Positions 24,320 through 36,260 of a stretch of 64,000 nt of DNA are shown here, one piece after another (the stretch's first letter is position 1; each line of letters starts with the position of its first letter). A program made the translations under genes and the position numbers. Source of the DNA: Anisakis pegreffii (lineage: Eukaryota > Nematoda > Chromadorea > Rhabditida > Anisakidae); NCBI GenBank assembly GCA_035041965.1, contig JAPYMA010000454.1:62001-126000 (forward strand), in the 5' to 3' direction. The notes beneath the pieces were generated by a model. It saw only the letters and a list, made by a program, of their open reading frames with translations. It was not told the origin of the DNA and ran no database searches.

Positions 24320-26110
24320 TTAATCATTCTTCTTGGACCGATTAAATACGGATAAATCACCAAACAAAAGCTCTGCACGTTCCTCATCCAATAGTTCAAC
24401 TTTCGATATGGGCAAATACAAATACGACGCACTGAAATGTTTTAATCAGAAAGCTAACGAAATATAATCATAAAAATGATGGATAACTGTCAAAAGTACG
24501 CCAATAATTACAAACTTCGATAGTATTATGTTTATCATATTCCTATGTTCATATATATTTCTTCGATAGTTGCTAAACTTTCGAGAGAAATCCACAATCA
24601 TTTCACATGCTCTTAGCAACAATCTATTTTGAGGACATTCTTTAAAAATCACTCTCTCTCTTGTTTTTACCACAGATTTCAAGGAATAAACCACAGAAGA
24701 ATAAATCGAAACTATGAATGCAACCTCGAATACTGTCTGAATTTGACGATAGCATCGTTGAGATTCTCGTTAGCTTCAGATAGCGGTAGGGCGTCGTCCA
24801 ATTCCAGAATTTTATTGCGTCGTCCACCCCAAAACGACAGATAGCCAATGCGAACAAACTGATTCGATTCACTCATTGCAATCACACCAATCATTCGATT
24901 AAAATATCTAAAATTTAAATTATTACCTATAACAAAACGTATGCAAAACACTGTAAACATCTAGCAGTTCAAGCTCATAAAAATATTCTTCCCTACACAG
25001 CATATCAATATATAAGACATGATTATATCCTCAAAATGTCTTCTAGACATAAGTTGAATTGAAACAATATACGATAATATCAATGAACACTGACAATATA
25101 AACCACAATACAACAGTGATACCATCGATTAGCTAAAGGTAGAACGAACCTGCTGAATAGCATAAGCATTGACGTTGCTAATATGGCAAGCACAGAGACA
25201 CCAGTTAGAAACTGTGCAGATGCTTGATCGTTTATGTACTGCCAATAGGTGTATGGTATCAATAAAACACTCGTGATCGTTTGTAGCAGCTTTGCCCGAG
25301 CCAACAAAACACCAAAACGTATACCTGGGAATCGATAAACTGCTACCCTGAAATATGGAACGGATTTGCGGACAAATCGAAGAAAAAGCTTCAAATATAT
25401 ATTCAATGAATTGAAAAAACTGAGCGCACCAAATACTAAACTCGTCTTAAAAGAAGATATAATGAAAGTACATAACGGCTCCAAAATCTCGCATGAGCAT
25501 GTTAATCTCAAGCTGACATTTCGGCATCACTTTTCACATCACCAAAGACAAGAGAATGGAGAATTTCCCAAAACACATCAATTGAAAAAATGAAACAAGT
25601 TGGTAAAGGAATACGCGAAAATTAGGGTAGATAAGTTAATGGAATGAGTATTAATCATCATCAATGCTAAGAGAACAGTTTGGAAAGTTCCAAGTAATGA
25701 AGCTTTCAAATTGAGTACAAAAACGAGACCAAGAAATAAACGAACCAAGTCTCATCCTTTAACAATTCTTGCAAATTTTGCTTTGGATTTGTTGACAGTG
25801 ATCGTATTGACCTGATTGACGTGCCACCAATTCGTTGCAGGCACTCCTGGGCAGTGAACGGATTATATGGCACCATTAGGTGGGTACGCCGCCGTTCTGG
25901 TTTCTTCCGAGTCACGAATCTTGTCGCAGAAGAGCACGCTGATGATGACGGGACTGGAGGAGCATTGCTAGACGACCCGGATGCAGTTGAGAACTGCTGC
26001 CGTCCGGTTGTCGAGCCACTTCCTAGAAGTCGTGCTGCTGGAGCGGCTGCACGTCGATTCAACGATTCTAGTAGAATACGACCAAATACCAGCCCTTGCA
26101 GCAATACCAT
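24320..26110 (-). CDS. TMEM186: TMEM186 homologue, mitochondrial complex I assembly
   Basis: Exons, reading leftward: 26110-25746, 25347-25150, 24907-24725, 24431-24320; phases agree; 285 aa. The start follows an ATTTAAG acceptor. The N-terminus (MVLLQGLVFGRILLESLNRR) is basic and lacks acids near the start, a good mitochondrial presequence. After about residue 122 comes VAVYRFPGIRFGVLLARAK, the family signature, then two hydrophobic segments (about 141-160 and 168-186), then GYLSFWGGRRN and a C-terminal acidic LDEERAELLFGDLS. In mammals TMEM186 is an inner-membrane member of the MCIA complex that assembles complex I. Recognition rests on the RFPGIR and SFWG regions. A Ser/Ala-rich linker (about 30-70) is probably disordered. 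Confidence 0.8.
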
Positions 26111-27115
26111 TCTTCTTAAATATTATCACCATTATCATTGAATGTTCATAAATCACAACCAGTGTTGATTCACATACGTAAAATCATCTCACACACGATG
26201 TGGAAACGCGAATGGAATTCTAATCAGTCATTTAATTTGATTTTAACGTTGATCTGAATTTGGAATTCGATGCAATTTTAATTTTAATCGTAAACGATAG
26301 CATTTTGAACAGAAAAACAGTAAAATGTGGATTCACTAGCATAATCGGTGAAGTCTTTATTGAAGTGGCACAAATCTCCAAACAGCGACTGAAATCACAG
26401 AACACAGGCGAGATAGCATCAGAATGAAGAGAGCAATGGTGAGGGACACTTGTATAGACTTCACTACTTTGGCACTCAGCCTGAATCGCAACATTCACGT
26501 TTGCGAAAAAACTTTTTTATTCAATAAATCGCACTTTTAAAGAAGAATTTGAGATATTCACGGATTTCCATTGGCTTTTCGGGGATAACCGAATAATAAT
26601 ATCCTCTGCATTTCCCCATTACGTTTGCTGATTGTTCGATTCATCATTATTGGGAAATAGGCATCATTCAGCGTCAGAAAGTGTAACTATTGCTATGATT
26701 TTTCATTGTTTTTCAATTGCACTCAATTTCTCGCAGAAAACTGCTTATTACAATTGATTGTATCATTTTCATGTAATCAGTGTGTCAATCTGTTATAAAT
26801 TCTCAAAATACGTAGCAATTAACGGAGCTGATCGCTTCAAAATCTCCTCGGAACCAATTGACTTTTGGAATTGGCTTTGAAATGTCAATCGTTGATATTC
26901 TCATGAATTCGAGATGCCGTTATGATGAATGAGAGTTCATTATACAATAATATCATGCAATTCGTACGCGATTACGCTTAAAATAAGTGTAGAGGACGTC
27001 CGAATTATCATTCGATAACACAGTGATTCTCAAATCTCTGAGAAAGCGTATGATGAGAGCGTACTCGTTTGAATTCCATCACGCGATATTATTTTCCGTA
27101 TAATTCAGGTCAACC
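26111..27115. other. Intergenic
   Basis: Separates the 5' end of TMEM186 (-) from the small + strand exon. An 88-codon - frame (26232-26498) has no domain. A TATAATTCAG acceptor ends near 27110. Confidence 0.5.
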
Positions 27116-27234
27116 CGACTCAGCGAAGACGACTATGGATCGAGCTATGGACGAAGTGAAAAGGATGCGATCAAAGGATATGGACGAAATCAACGAAGGA
27201 ATGGAGCAACGGATATCGCACACTGAAAGCTAAG
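27111..27234 (+). CDS. Small charged exon or micro-gene, unrecognised
   Basis: After the acceptor at about 27110 a frame reads PDSAKTTMDRAMDEVKRMRS and on through DMDEINEGMEQRIS to a TAA near 27232-27234. If trans-spliced, ATG 27134 would encode about 33 aa, a short amphipathic Met/Glu/Arg-rich helix. It may instead be the last exon of a gene, or a first exon joined to the one at 29118-29283 across the inverted-repeat element, but no GT donor in the right phase is apparent. Function unknown. Confidence 0.4.
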
Positions 27235-27261
27235 TTCTTTTTTTTTTCTCAGACTTTCAAA

Positions 27262-29076
27262 TTTCATTAGGAGTTAGCGCTAGACTGGGGTAAGCTTAGT
27301 GAGCTTCTGTTGAAAGGGGTTAACTGAGGGGGGAGGGAATTTCTGGCCCGGGGGATTTCATTATAGTGGTGGTTTGTTGCTTTGTAGTTAAGTGCTTACT
27401 CCTTCCCGCCACTCTTTTGTAAAGCATGACTGAGGTATCTTGTGATGGTCTAGTGTAGGTACTAGGTTGGTTCACTGATCGGGTAGAAGGGCTTTATTTT
27501 GGTATCACCCTTCTGGAGTCACGTGAAACAAAAGTTCTGTTAAATAAGTTAAAGCTGGCGTTGCTGGCTGATTGAGAAAATTGTAACAAGCACAAAAATA
27601 TAGAATAAATTTGCCTTCATGCAACAGTCTTCCGGCATGATTTGACGAAAAATTATACGTAATCTTTCAAAACGGTGAACTGCGATCAGATGTGAAATCC
27701 AACCTCCCAAATCAGACAATTCTATGATGAATGACCAGTAAAATAATATTCCCTTGGGTACATCTCATCCCAAATGTGTTTAATGGAAACATTAAAAAGG
27801 GCCAGTTCTCTAACACAACAGAAACATGCAAAAAAAGTTTGAAGAATATAGAGCTAGATTGAAGAGATATCAGTTTTTCTGTTGCAAGTCATATCAGCTC
27901 TTCACATTTGCTCACCAAAGTTTCCCAAGCAAACCGTTCTGGCCATGATTCGAGCTATCGAGCCCAGTTAGAATGTTCATTGCTGGACATTTGGGCAAAT
28001 CCTATTATCATAAAGGAGTCATATGGCGATTAGCATGCCAGCTCCTGCGCCGGGAATGAGAATTGTTTGAGATTATCAAACAATTGGTTGCTTGAAAATT
28101 AGGGTGAGGCGATGTGTAACTGGCATTTTGATAGCCAGATATTACAGATGATCGCATCCGGAATTCGGTTAAAGAATTCCGAAGACTCCGCTCAATGGAG
28201 TTAGGTGAGCGAACTCATCGGCGCTTTTCTGCCTATGAGAGACAGTCTTTAGTTACTGTAATCATACGGCAAAAGCCGAACTTGGTCAGTGTGAGGAGCT
28301 TGAGAAACTCAAGTGAATTAAACTCGAAGAGCTGATTGGAAAGGAATTTGTTATTTAATTTGCTTTCGAGTATTTTAATGAAATTTGCGGTATTCGGAAC
28401 AAGAAATTCTGAAACGAGAGGTGTTCAGGGGACTGGCCTTTATAAAAATTTGTCTCATGAATAAAATGACTTGCTTGCCCATAAGCAGATTTATGTAATC
28501 TCCTAAGTTATTGGATTTTCACATTCGCGATCGCAATGTTTATTGTAGAGTACACTTTAAGAAATTAAAACATGACCAGCAACGCCAGCTTATAAGAATC
28601 TTTATGAAAAATGCTTATATAAATTTTAAAAATCTTATTAAAAAATTTATTAGCAGCTTATAAAAAATCCAACTCTTTCGCTTGCTACTAAAGAGTTTTA
28701 AACATAAATAAAGATTAAAATAACATAAATAATAAACCAACAGATTTAGTAGCAAGCGGAAGAGTTGATGGTGGGGTGACTCCAGAAGGGTGGTACTAAG
28801 TTAAAAGTTCTCTCTATTCGGTCAGTGTTCCTTCCTAGTACTTACACTAGGTGATCACAAGGTACCTCAGCTCAGCTTACAGGGAGTGGGGCTGGTGCGG
28901 AGATCTTATGTGTTATTTATTGTTATTGTTATATTATCCACCACTTCCCAATCCAGGGGGGCAAAATTCACTTAACTCCTCTGAACAGAAGCTCAAGTGG
29001 GTAACATTAGGTTTAGGGTGACTAAGTTTAGAGGGGATAACGGGGATAAGTTTAGCGGATGGGGTGGGATTTAGCG
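27262..29076. mobile_element. Inverted-repeat (TIR-type) element, ~1.8 kb
   Basis: Left arm (about 27262-27567) and right arm (about 28576-29076) are inverted copies. Matching landmarks: GAGCTTCTGTT near both outer ends; TGTAG/AGTACTAGG in mid-arm; ACCCTTCTGGAGTCAC at 27507-27522 against its reverse complement at 28776-28791; AAGCTGGCGTTGCTGG (27552-27567) against CCAGCAACGCCAGCTT (28576-28591). The right arm carries an extra 22-bp hairpin (28671-28692 with 28745-28766). The interior (27570-28570) has only broken reading frames, such as ISSSHLLTKVSQANRSGHDS, so it is non-autonomous or decayed. It sits between two small + strand coding exons. Confidence 0.7.
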
Positions 29077-29109
29077 TGAGATAGTATAGTGAAGTATAGT
29101 TCTGATAAC

Positions 29110-29283
29110 ATAAATAATAATAAAAACTTCCAGTTGATGCTGCAGAGTGAATTTTCAGAATTATTCAACATCAGTTTGGAGCAGTGCAATGAAAAGTGGA
29201 CAGCGAAGGCGCATAAGGAATCCAAAACAACATTAATGGACGAGGATGCAGAAGAAGATTCCGAGGATTTTGTGATGATGTGA
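29110..29283 (+). CDS. Terminal exon of a small acidic protein, unrecognised
   Basis: After AAAAACTTCCAG (ending about 29118) the frame reads LMLQSEFSELFNISLEQCNE, then KWTAKAHKESK, and ends in a very acidic tail (DEDAEEDSEDFVMM) at TGA 29281-29283. The splice site and acidic tail make it look genuine. It lies immediately right of the inverted-repeat element; its upstream exon may be the piece at 27.1 kb or may be lost. No family recognised. Confidence 0.45.
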   Translation: MNNNKNFQLMLQSEFSELFNISLEQCNEKWTAKAHKESKTTLMDEDAEEDSEDFVMM

Positions 29284-29338
29284 TCACGTTTTGATATTAT
29301 TTAATGAAATGGCACAATTGTAATATTAATTCTCGTGA

Positions 29339-29373
29339 AACCCTCATTACTCTCTGCGAAGAGTGTGAGGGTT
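29339..29373. other. Stem-loop
   Basis: AACCCTCA pairs with TGAGGGTT, with an inner ACTCT/AGAGT pairing. It starts 56 bases after the stop of the preceding exon, so it may be a 3' UTR structure. Confidence 0.5.
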
Positions 29374-29404
29374 GTATAAAGCATTAACGTGTTGTTGAGT
29401 TCTG

Positions 29405-29433
29405 ACGAAAGAGCTGAGTTATAGCTCTTTCGT
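29405..29433. other. Perfect 11-bp stem-loop
   Basis: ACGAAAGAGCT pairs perfectly with AGCTCTTTCGT around a seven-base loop. Second of three hairpins within 400 bases. Confidence 0.6.
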
Positions 29434-29675
29434 GAGATACCTTTTGATTGGGACAGAGTTTGGTGAGGTGCCTCTCTCTGTGCTTGAAGTTTGAGGCTTT
29501 TGGGTGGGTTCTAAATTCTCTGGCCCCGGCAGCTTTCTCTAAATTCTAAATTCTCGAAATTCTCTTCAAAATTTAAGCACCTCGCCACTCTGGCTTCGGC
29601 AGCAATCTGCCAGCTGCTCCATTTTTTTGGTGTCAGTCGTCGGCAATTGCAGGCCGGACCCAATCGAGAGGTATC

Positions 29676-29733
29676 AAGGCCGAGTTGTTCGCGAAACGGA
29701 GATGGGCGCCCGTCTCGCGAACAACTTGGCCTT
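29676..29733. ncRNA. GC-rich 24-bp hairpin, possible small-RNA precursor
   Basis: Arms 29676-29699 and 29710-29733 pair over 24 bases with one G-U and one A-C mismatch; the loop is ten bases (agatgggcgc). Size and pairing suit a short miRNA-type precursor, although no flanking stem is visible. The DNA around it (29510-29760) is unusually GC-rich for an intergenic stretch. A 91-codon - frame here is probably an artefact. It could also be part of an inverted-repeat element. Confidence 0.45.
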
Positions 29734-29789
29734 TTTTCCCCCGTCTGAAAATGAAAAAGTGATGTGTCCATGACGCTCGCCGTCATGAA

Positions 29790-30603
29790 ATTTCAAATTC
29801 GCGCCTTTTTGGGGAACATGTGAAAATTCAAGAAATTCACATATGCGAACCGAACTTTGTCGATTTTAACTGAAACTCTCACTCTGAAAAATTCATTCAG
29901 TTCGTTTTTCTTGTCGAAAGTTGACAATTTAAACGGGAAATGATTTGCTAAGCAATAATGATGCGTGTTCGGGAACAGTAGCAAAAGGAATTCCTGATTC
30001 TCGTTTTGCAATTGCACTATTCACTCGTTGCTTGTGAGCTGGATAATCAATGAGATATTTTTATCGGTTCACTTGAGTCGTCCCTCACTTGTTGTATTAG
30101 CAAACGGTTTGATATTGTTCCTAAGGTTCGCATGTTTTGCAGTGATGTACGCTCTTAACGTGCCAGACGGCTGGCTTTTTTTGCAAATAGAGTACTTTTG
30201 AGACGTTTAGCTGAAAGAAAATACTCTGTTGGGTGCTTATCAGCTCAATTTATTTCTTAAATTGCACGTTTCATTGACATTGTTGTTTTTGAGCAAGCTC
30301 ATTTCATTGGCTTTAGTTGAATAGAGAGTCGTGCTTGTTTAGTCGTCGTTCGTCGCAAAATTTATGTTACTGCCGGAAAATATTCATGGTATAGTGTAGG
30401 AATTTAACACTTCTCCATTTAAACACGTCAACAACTTCCTTCGTAACTTCATATGACATTCAGATTTCATTATCAGATTGTTGAAATGCCTCTGTAATTT
30501 GTGATGTCTGTGATTAAAAATTTCGTTCGGATCCTACGTGTAAGCGTTCCATCCACCAGGATAATAAATGACGTAAATTTTCAGTGCCTCATTTCCGAAC
30601 ACA
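29790..30603. other. Intergenic, upstream of hsp-60
   Basis: No coding region is supported. I saw no convincing run of heat-shock elements (alternating GAA/TTC). A TTTTCAG acceptor ends near 30583, 20 bases before the hsp-60 start codon. Confidence 0.5.
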
Positions 30604-33434
30604 ATGCTCAGATTGTGTGCCGCTACACAGCGCCATGTGGCCCGTGCGTTTATGCGCGGTTTCGCAAAAGAACTGAAGTTTGGTGCCGAAGGTCGTGCGG
30701 CCATGTTGCAAGGTGTGGACGTTTTGGCCGATGCTGTTGCGGCCACAATGGGACCAAAAGGACGTAACGTCATCATCGAACAATCGTGGGGCAGCCCGAA
30801 GATCACCAAAGACGGTGTGACCGTGGCGAAGGCAATCGACTTCGAGAACAAGTACAAAAATTTGGGCGCTAAACTCGTTCAGGACGTAGCCAATAAGACA
30901 AACGATGAGGCCGGAGATGGCACAACATGTGCCACAGTGCTGGCTCGTTCGATTGCGAAGGAAGGCTTCGAAAACATCAGCCGAGGCGCAAATCCAGTGG
31001 AAATCCGCAAAGGTGTAATGAAAGCTGTGGAAGCGCTTGTCGCCGAGCTCAAATCGATGAGTCGTCAGATCGATTCACCCGAAGAAATCGCCCAAGTGGC
31101 CACAATTTCAGCGAATGGTGATGCGTCCATTGGTGAACTGATATCGAATGCTATGAAAAAGGTTGGCACCTATTCCGGCCTCTTTAATTCTAGAATTTTT
31201 CTGGCCGTGTGTAATTTTTTCTCATCACGAATTCGTATTATTTATGACCCTGTTGTGTGTCGTTTTTTGTTCTTCATCATTAATTTGAGTCGAATAGTGA
31301 TGAGGGTTTTCGTGAGAATATGATTCTCCAAGGTTGTGGTGTTCATTGAGAGATGAAAGTGTTCGTTTGTAGGTTGGAAAGAAAGGTGTCATAACGGTAA
31401 AGGATGGTAAAACAATGAAAGATGAATTGGAGGTGATTGAAGGAATGAAATTCGATCGCGGTTATATTTCACCGTATTTCATCAATACCTCCAAAGGCGC
31501 TAAAACTGAATTCGAGAAGTGTTTGATTCTATTCTCGGAGAAGAAAATCAGTCAAGTGACGGTAAGTGAAAGCTTTTTTTGTTCGTTTCATGAGATCTCT
31601 TAGCTATTATTATCGATTATATGATGGACAGACATTGCAATTGCTGTGATTGATATTACCAAAAACATATTCGTATGCTTGAAGGAGGTTGTACCGGCAC
31701 TGGAATTGGCCAATAAGAGTCGTAAGCCCTTACTCATAATCGCTGAAGATGTTGACGGTGAGGCTCTAACGACAATGGTTTTGAATAGACTGAAGGTCTG
31801 TCATTACGTACTTTCCATTGTTATTGTCATTGTTGAAATTATTTCTCCCAATTTCACCTCATTTCTTTCAGGTTGGTCTTCAAGTTGTGGCTGTAAAGGC
31901 ACCGGGATTTGGTGATAATCGCAAATACATGCTTGCCGATATGGCCATTGCTACTGGTGGTAAAGTATTCGGTGACGAAGCGAGTCTGTTAAAAATCGAA
32001 GATGTTTCAGTGGATGATTTGGGTCAAGCTGAAGAGGTTTCAATCACCAAAGATGACACGTTGATATTGAGAGGGAAGGTGAGTGCTGTGAATGAACTTA
32101 TCGTATCACTTGCGATAAGGTTTGCAATCATTATTTGAATAAAGCAAATGCTTGATTCGATTTCATATTTTTGGAGAAGTGGAGTCGGCGATAACAACAG
32201 CAATGCGTATTCTAAGAACTGTAATAATTATTATCAATCTACTAAAAGTATTAATGATATGATACTGATTATTTGATGGGAGTGTTTATTGAGTTGTTGT
32301 ACTTTAAAGGGTGATCCAGCGGCCATTGAGAAACGAATCTCACAAATTGAGGATGAACTCGAGCACTCGACATCAGACTATCAAAGGGTTTGTTGTGTTG
32401 ATGGAATTGTTCGTGTGATATTTTCTTAGATTTTGTAATCATTCATCAAACAAAATTTGTCAGTTTGATCAAGTCACAGATAGATTTTGTAATGTATCGG
32501 ATAGCTGTTAGTATTTACGTGTTTCGATGGATTCGTTTAAGGAGAAGCTGAACGAGCGTATGGCAAAACTTTCGAAGGGTGTTGCGCTTGTCAAGGTTGG
32601 TGGTGCAAGTGAGGTTGAAGTGAATGAGAAGAAAGACAGAGTTACGGATGCGCTGAACGCAACCCGTGCAGCCATCGAAGAGGGCATTGTACCAGGCGGA
32701 GGAGTTGCTTTGCTGCGAGCAGCAAAGGTTCTCCCCAATCTGAAGGTGGCTAATGAGGACCAGAAACAAGGTGAAAAATTAAATTGCAAAAAATTTTTCG
32801 TCTTTACTGATTTGTTTTTTTTTTTTTGAGTGAGCGACCATTCAGAGCTCATTACGAGTAAATGAATGATTTCGTGTTGTGTATTATTGAATGTTGTTTT
32901 CCAGCGTTGTTGATTTGCTTGGTTATTTCAATACAGCCATTGATACCCAGTAATATAGATGAAGAGAAAAAGAATTGAAAGAGTGGTTTCTTTATAGGTG
33001 TTCGTATCATCCAACGTGCAATCCGTGAGCCAATCACGACGATAGTGCGTAATGCTGGCATTGATGCGTCAAGTGTGATTGAGAAGGTGCTCGATAATAA
33101 GACACTTGATTTTGGTTATGATGCGATGAATGATAAATTTGTGAATCTTATCGATGCTGGCATCGTGGATCCGACGAAAGTGATCAGACAAGCACTGCAG
33201 GTAATTTTCATTGTTCCATTCGTTTGTTTTGATTTGATATTTTTTGTTTATTCAGGTAATTTTTTGGGAGAAATATATTCTGTTAATTGAATTTTTGTTC
33301 TGAATTTGTATATTAATTGAATGTTTAAGGACGCCGCTGGAGTAGCCTCCCTGCTAGCCACAACCGAATGTGTGGTGACAGAGGAAGTAGGTGAGAAAAA
33401 AGCCGTGAATCCACTACGAGCAGGATTGGAATAA
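30604..33434 (+). CDS. hsp-60: Mitochondrial chaperonin HSP60 (GroEL family)
   Basis: Eight exons: 30604-31161, 31373-31561, 31685-31795, 31872-32078, 32310-32387, 32542-32770, 32998-33200, 33330-33434; phases agree; 559 aa. It folds imported proteins in the mitochondrial matrix as an ATP-driven ring with HSP10. Residues 1-20 ([20 protein letters not shown]) are a clear matrix-targeting presequence. GDGTT at 104-108 is part of the ATP site; [12 protein letters not shown] near 424-435 is the cpn60 signature. All domains are present. Unusually, the protein ends VNPLRAGLE with no Gly-Gly-Met repeat tail, and no glycine-rich exon is visible downstream. ATG follows a TTTTCAG acceptor by 20 bases, a likely splice-leader site. 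No HSP10 gene is nearby. Identification is certain. Confidence 0.97.
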
Positions 33435-34986
33435 GGTGTTCGTGAGGAGGTCTTATCGTGAGAGCAAATTTTTGACGAATTTGTTTGGTAATTCGTTCAG
33501 TGCTGTGTTATTGTGAAGAAAATGGGTTTATTCGTGTTAAATTGTTAAATTTCTATTGTTCATTTCATATTGATGTTAGTTGTTGTCATTGTTATAATGG
33601 ATGCTGTTCTAATTGTTTATTCTGTTTGTCATTTCATTGGTTCGAATTTGTGTTTTTCTGGAGAGGGTTGGTGATATTACTTACGGGATATTGATGATAT
33701 GTAATACATTGAATGTTGATGATGATTTGAGATTTTCTTAACAAATTGAATTGTTATAGTGTTAGATGCAATAGAATATTTAATGATATGGGTTGTGTTC
33801 AGTTGACTGAAGTGGTAGTTGTTCATTGTTAAGCCGGTTCTTCAGTTGTTATTCTTGTTATCATTTGTTTTGGTTTTTTCTTTGTGCAGTCCATTCTATC
33901 ACTAGGAGATTTAATGTACGTGTCTTATAATATGTTCGTCTTACAATTAGTGTCAAAATATTTACTTAATCCATTGGTATTGTGGATCCCGGTTTTGAAT
34001 TACCTATATCCAGTCTATTCAAACAGGTTGTTAACAGATCTCCTGTTCTTTCCGAATTGCTTGACTGTATCATTAAGATTATTTTGTGCACTCAAACGTA
34101 CGCTTAAGTGAAGAATGAAAAATGTTTTATTTTCACTGGATTATTATTCACTATCACATTATGAATACTTCCGGGCGATTATCAAAAGTGAACGAATATT
34201 CGAGACAGTAAATATAATATACTCAATGAATGCATGTAAAAAACATGAGAAGGAGACATTTGCTGAAGTTAGGTTTATGGGAAGAATGACAATTCATGAT
34301 GAAAATGGTATCTTTTTTGGATTCAAAATCTGATGAGGAAATCTTCAACGTATTAAACATACAGAAATTATTAACTCACAATCAGTGCAATTAGAAGCTC
34401 AAATAGCATAAAACATCCACAACAAATGAATACATTTCGTAAACATACAAATATGTCGCAATAAATGCCAAATACAATCGAGCACTAACAAAGTCAAAGC
34501 TAAAGCTATAACTACAAGTCGTCTAGCAACCATCATTTTATCACAACTGTTTACCTCAGATCTATGAGATTTTCCAACAGCAACAGAACATGAATCAATA
34601 GAATCACCTGATCTTATCAAATGAGGTAGAGATTTGCAGATCTATGAGATAACTCGAATATTTACGCAAAAATGAAATCTTCTTGAGAAGAGAACGTAAT
34701 TCACAGATTCACAAGGTCCAGTGAATTCAGCAAGCAATAAACATGTCGTGGAATCCAAACGGCTATCAATTGAAAGCTCTCTTCGAACAAGTTATCTTCT
34801 AAGCATTCCACTAGATTACATATACCATCAGATTCTTCAAAAGTTCAAAAATTACTTCTACAGATCCATCAGTTCAACTACTTTCTTCTCGATTCATATT
34901 CGATAGGATTTTGCCAAGACTTCAGTGTTTCATTTCATTATTGCTTCACTCAATTTATCAAACAATCACTAAACATTCTTCAATAA
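33435..34986. other. Intergenic between convergent genes
   Basis: Holds the 3' flanks of hsp-60 (+) and COQ10 (-). Hydrophobic open frames at 33884-34111 (+, after a TTTGTGCAG site) and 34399-34620 (-) have no domain and no further splice support. Confidence 0.5.
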
Positions 34987-36260
34987 CTAACTAACTTTCT
35001 TAATGATATTTACATTGTTAAAATGATTCAACGACGGTTTCCCGTACTTAACTTCAGCACGATGCAAGAAGGCCACAACCATTGTACTCACAACTTGATC
35101 GAAGAAAATATGCGCTAAATGCGAGTGAAATATGGATTTGAACTCGAATATCAGTGCAAAATGCAACTGACATGAGCGTTTATTCGTTCTTCGGGCGACA
35201 GCTGCACTAACATCGTGGAACTCCCACGTTGTGTCCAGCAATTTAAATAAACGACCATCCGTACAAACAGACTGAAACGTCCATAGTTACTAACATTACC
35301 TGAGCAGTACGTTTGAAAATAAAACTGCTCAGCCTTTTTGAATCTAAAATTCGAAGAACTATCGAATAAATAAGGCTTAAGGAAGTAAACAAGGATCGGA
35401 CAATCTCATTTCAAAGAATGGAAACACGATAAAGATGATGGCAAAAAATGCACGATCTCCTCACTCGAACAATATTCGGCTTGTTGGTAGTGATTCGTGA
35501 TGAATACGTTTCCAAAATTGGTGGAAAGCCAATCTGCAAATCCGCGGTGAACAGATTCGGTGTAATCACCTGAAAGTTGTCATCATAAATTAATTTTAAA
35601 CCGAATGAAGAAATCAATTGAAAATACTCTAAAATCAACTGAAAATTGTCTGAAATGAAACCAACAACTCGACTAACATTTCAGTTCTGAAAGCGAGTCA
35701 AGAAGCAAAGGCAAAAAAGAAAAAACAAAAAACTTCAACGACTAAAACAATCACCTTAATTGATGCATCCCGACACCACGGTACAAACTGAGGATATTCC
35801 TTAACGTTCGCGACAACATCGTACATCTCTTCAGCTGTGTAACTGAAAAGATCCCACAAAAATCACACGAAGCAAGAGAATCTCTTAATGTTGCAACCAA
35901 ATACGAATCACTGAAAGAATTCTCCATAAAATTCGGGTACATTCTCAAATTACCATATACATATATTCTTTATGATTTACCACTTTTCGCAAAAAATAAT
36001 CACAATTAATATTTCAGTATCGATGAGAATCATCTCATCAAAAGCTGCCCGAATCCCACTCAATCGAAATTTCTCGTTTAAAATCGCACGAAATGTCCAA
36101 TAGCATACCCCACTAAACGTCTCTCCTCGTATTCTTTTCGACGTGGATCTGATGAAGATGCGAATGGATTCGGTGGTGTGAACAGGCACCGTCGAGGTGA
36201 AACCGTAAAAAATAACCGTCGTAAAAGCATTACCTTCAAACATCGCAAGCAATAAATCAA
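34987..36260 (-). CDS. coq-10: COQ10 homologue, START-domain coenzyme Q binding protein
   Basis: Exons, reading leftward: 36260-36109, 35842-35755, 35569-35465, 35271-34987; phases agree; 209 aa. COQ10 binds coenzyme Q in the mitochondrial inner membrane and is needed for its efficient use in respiration. The start region (MIYCLRCLKVMLLRRLFFTV) is basic and hydrophobic, fitting a mitochondrial signal; an internal start at MLLRR is also possible. Family landmarks: RRKEYEERRLVGYTAEEMYD, VVANVKEYPQFVPWC, the ADLQIGFPPILETY strand, and EFKSIFHSHLAHIFFDQVV with VVAFLHRA in the C-terminal helix. All START-fold elements are present. The C-terminus ends NNVNIIKKVS. Identification is strong. Confidence 0.92.

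Noticed and set aside
24642..24960. Separate small membrane proteins on the - strand
   Set aside because: The coding part is exon 3 of TMEM186; the other frames are shadows.
30534..30857. 107-codon - strand open frame
   Set aside because: It is the antisense shadow of hsp-60 exon 1.
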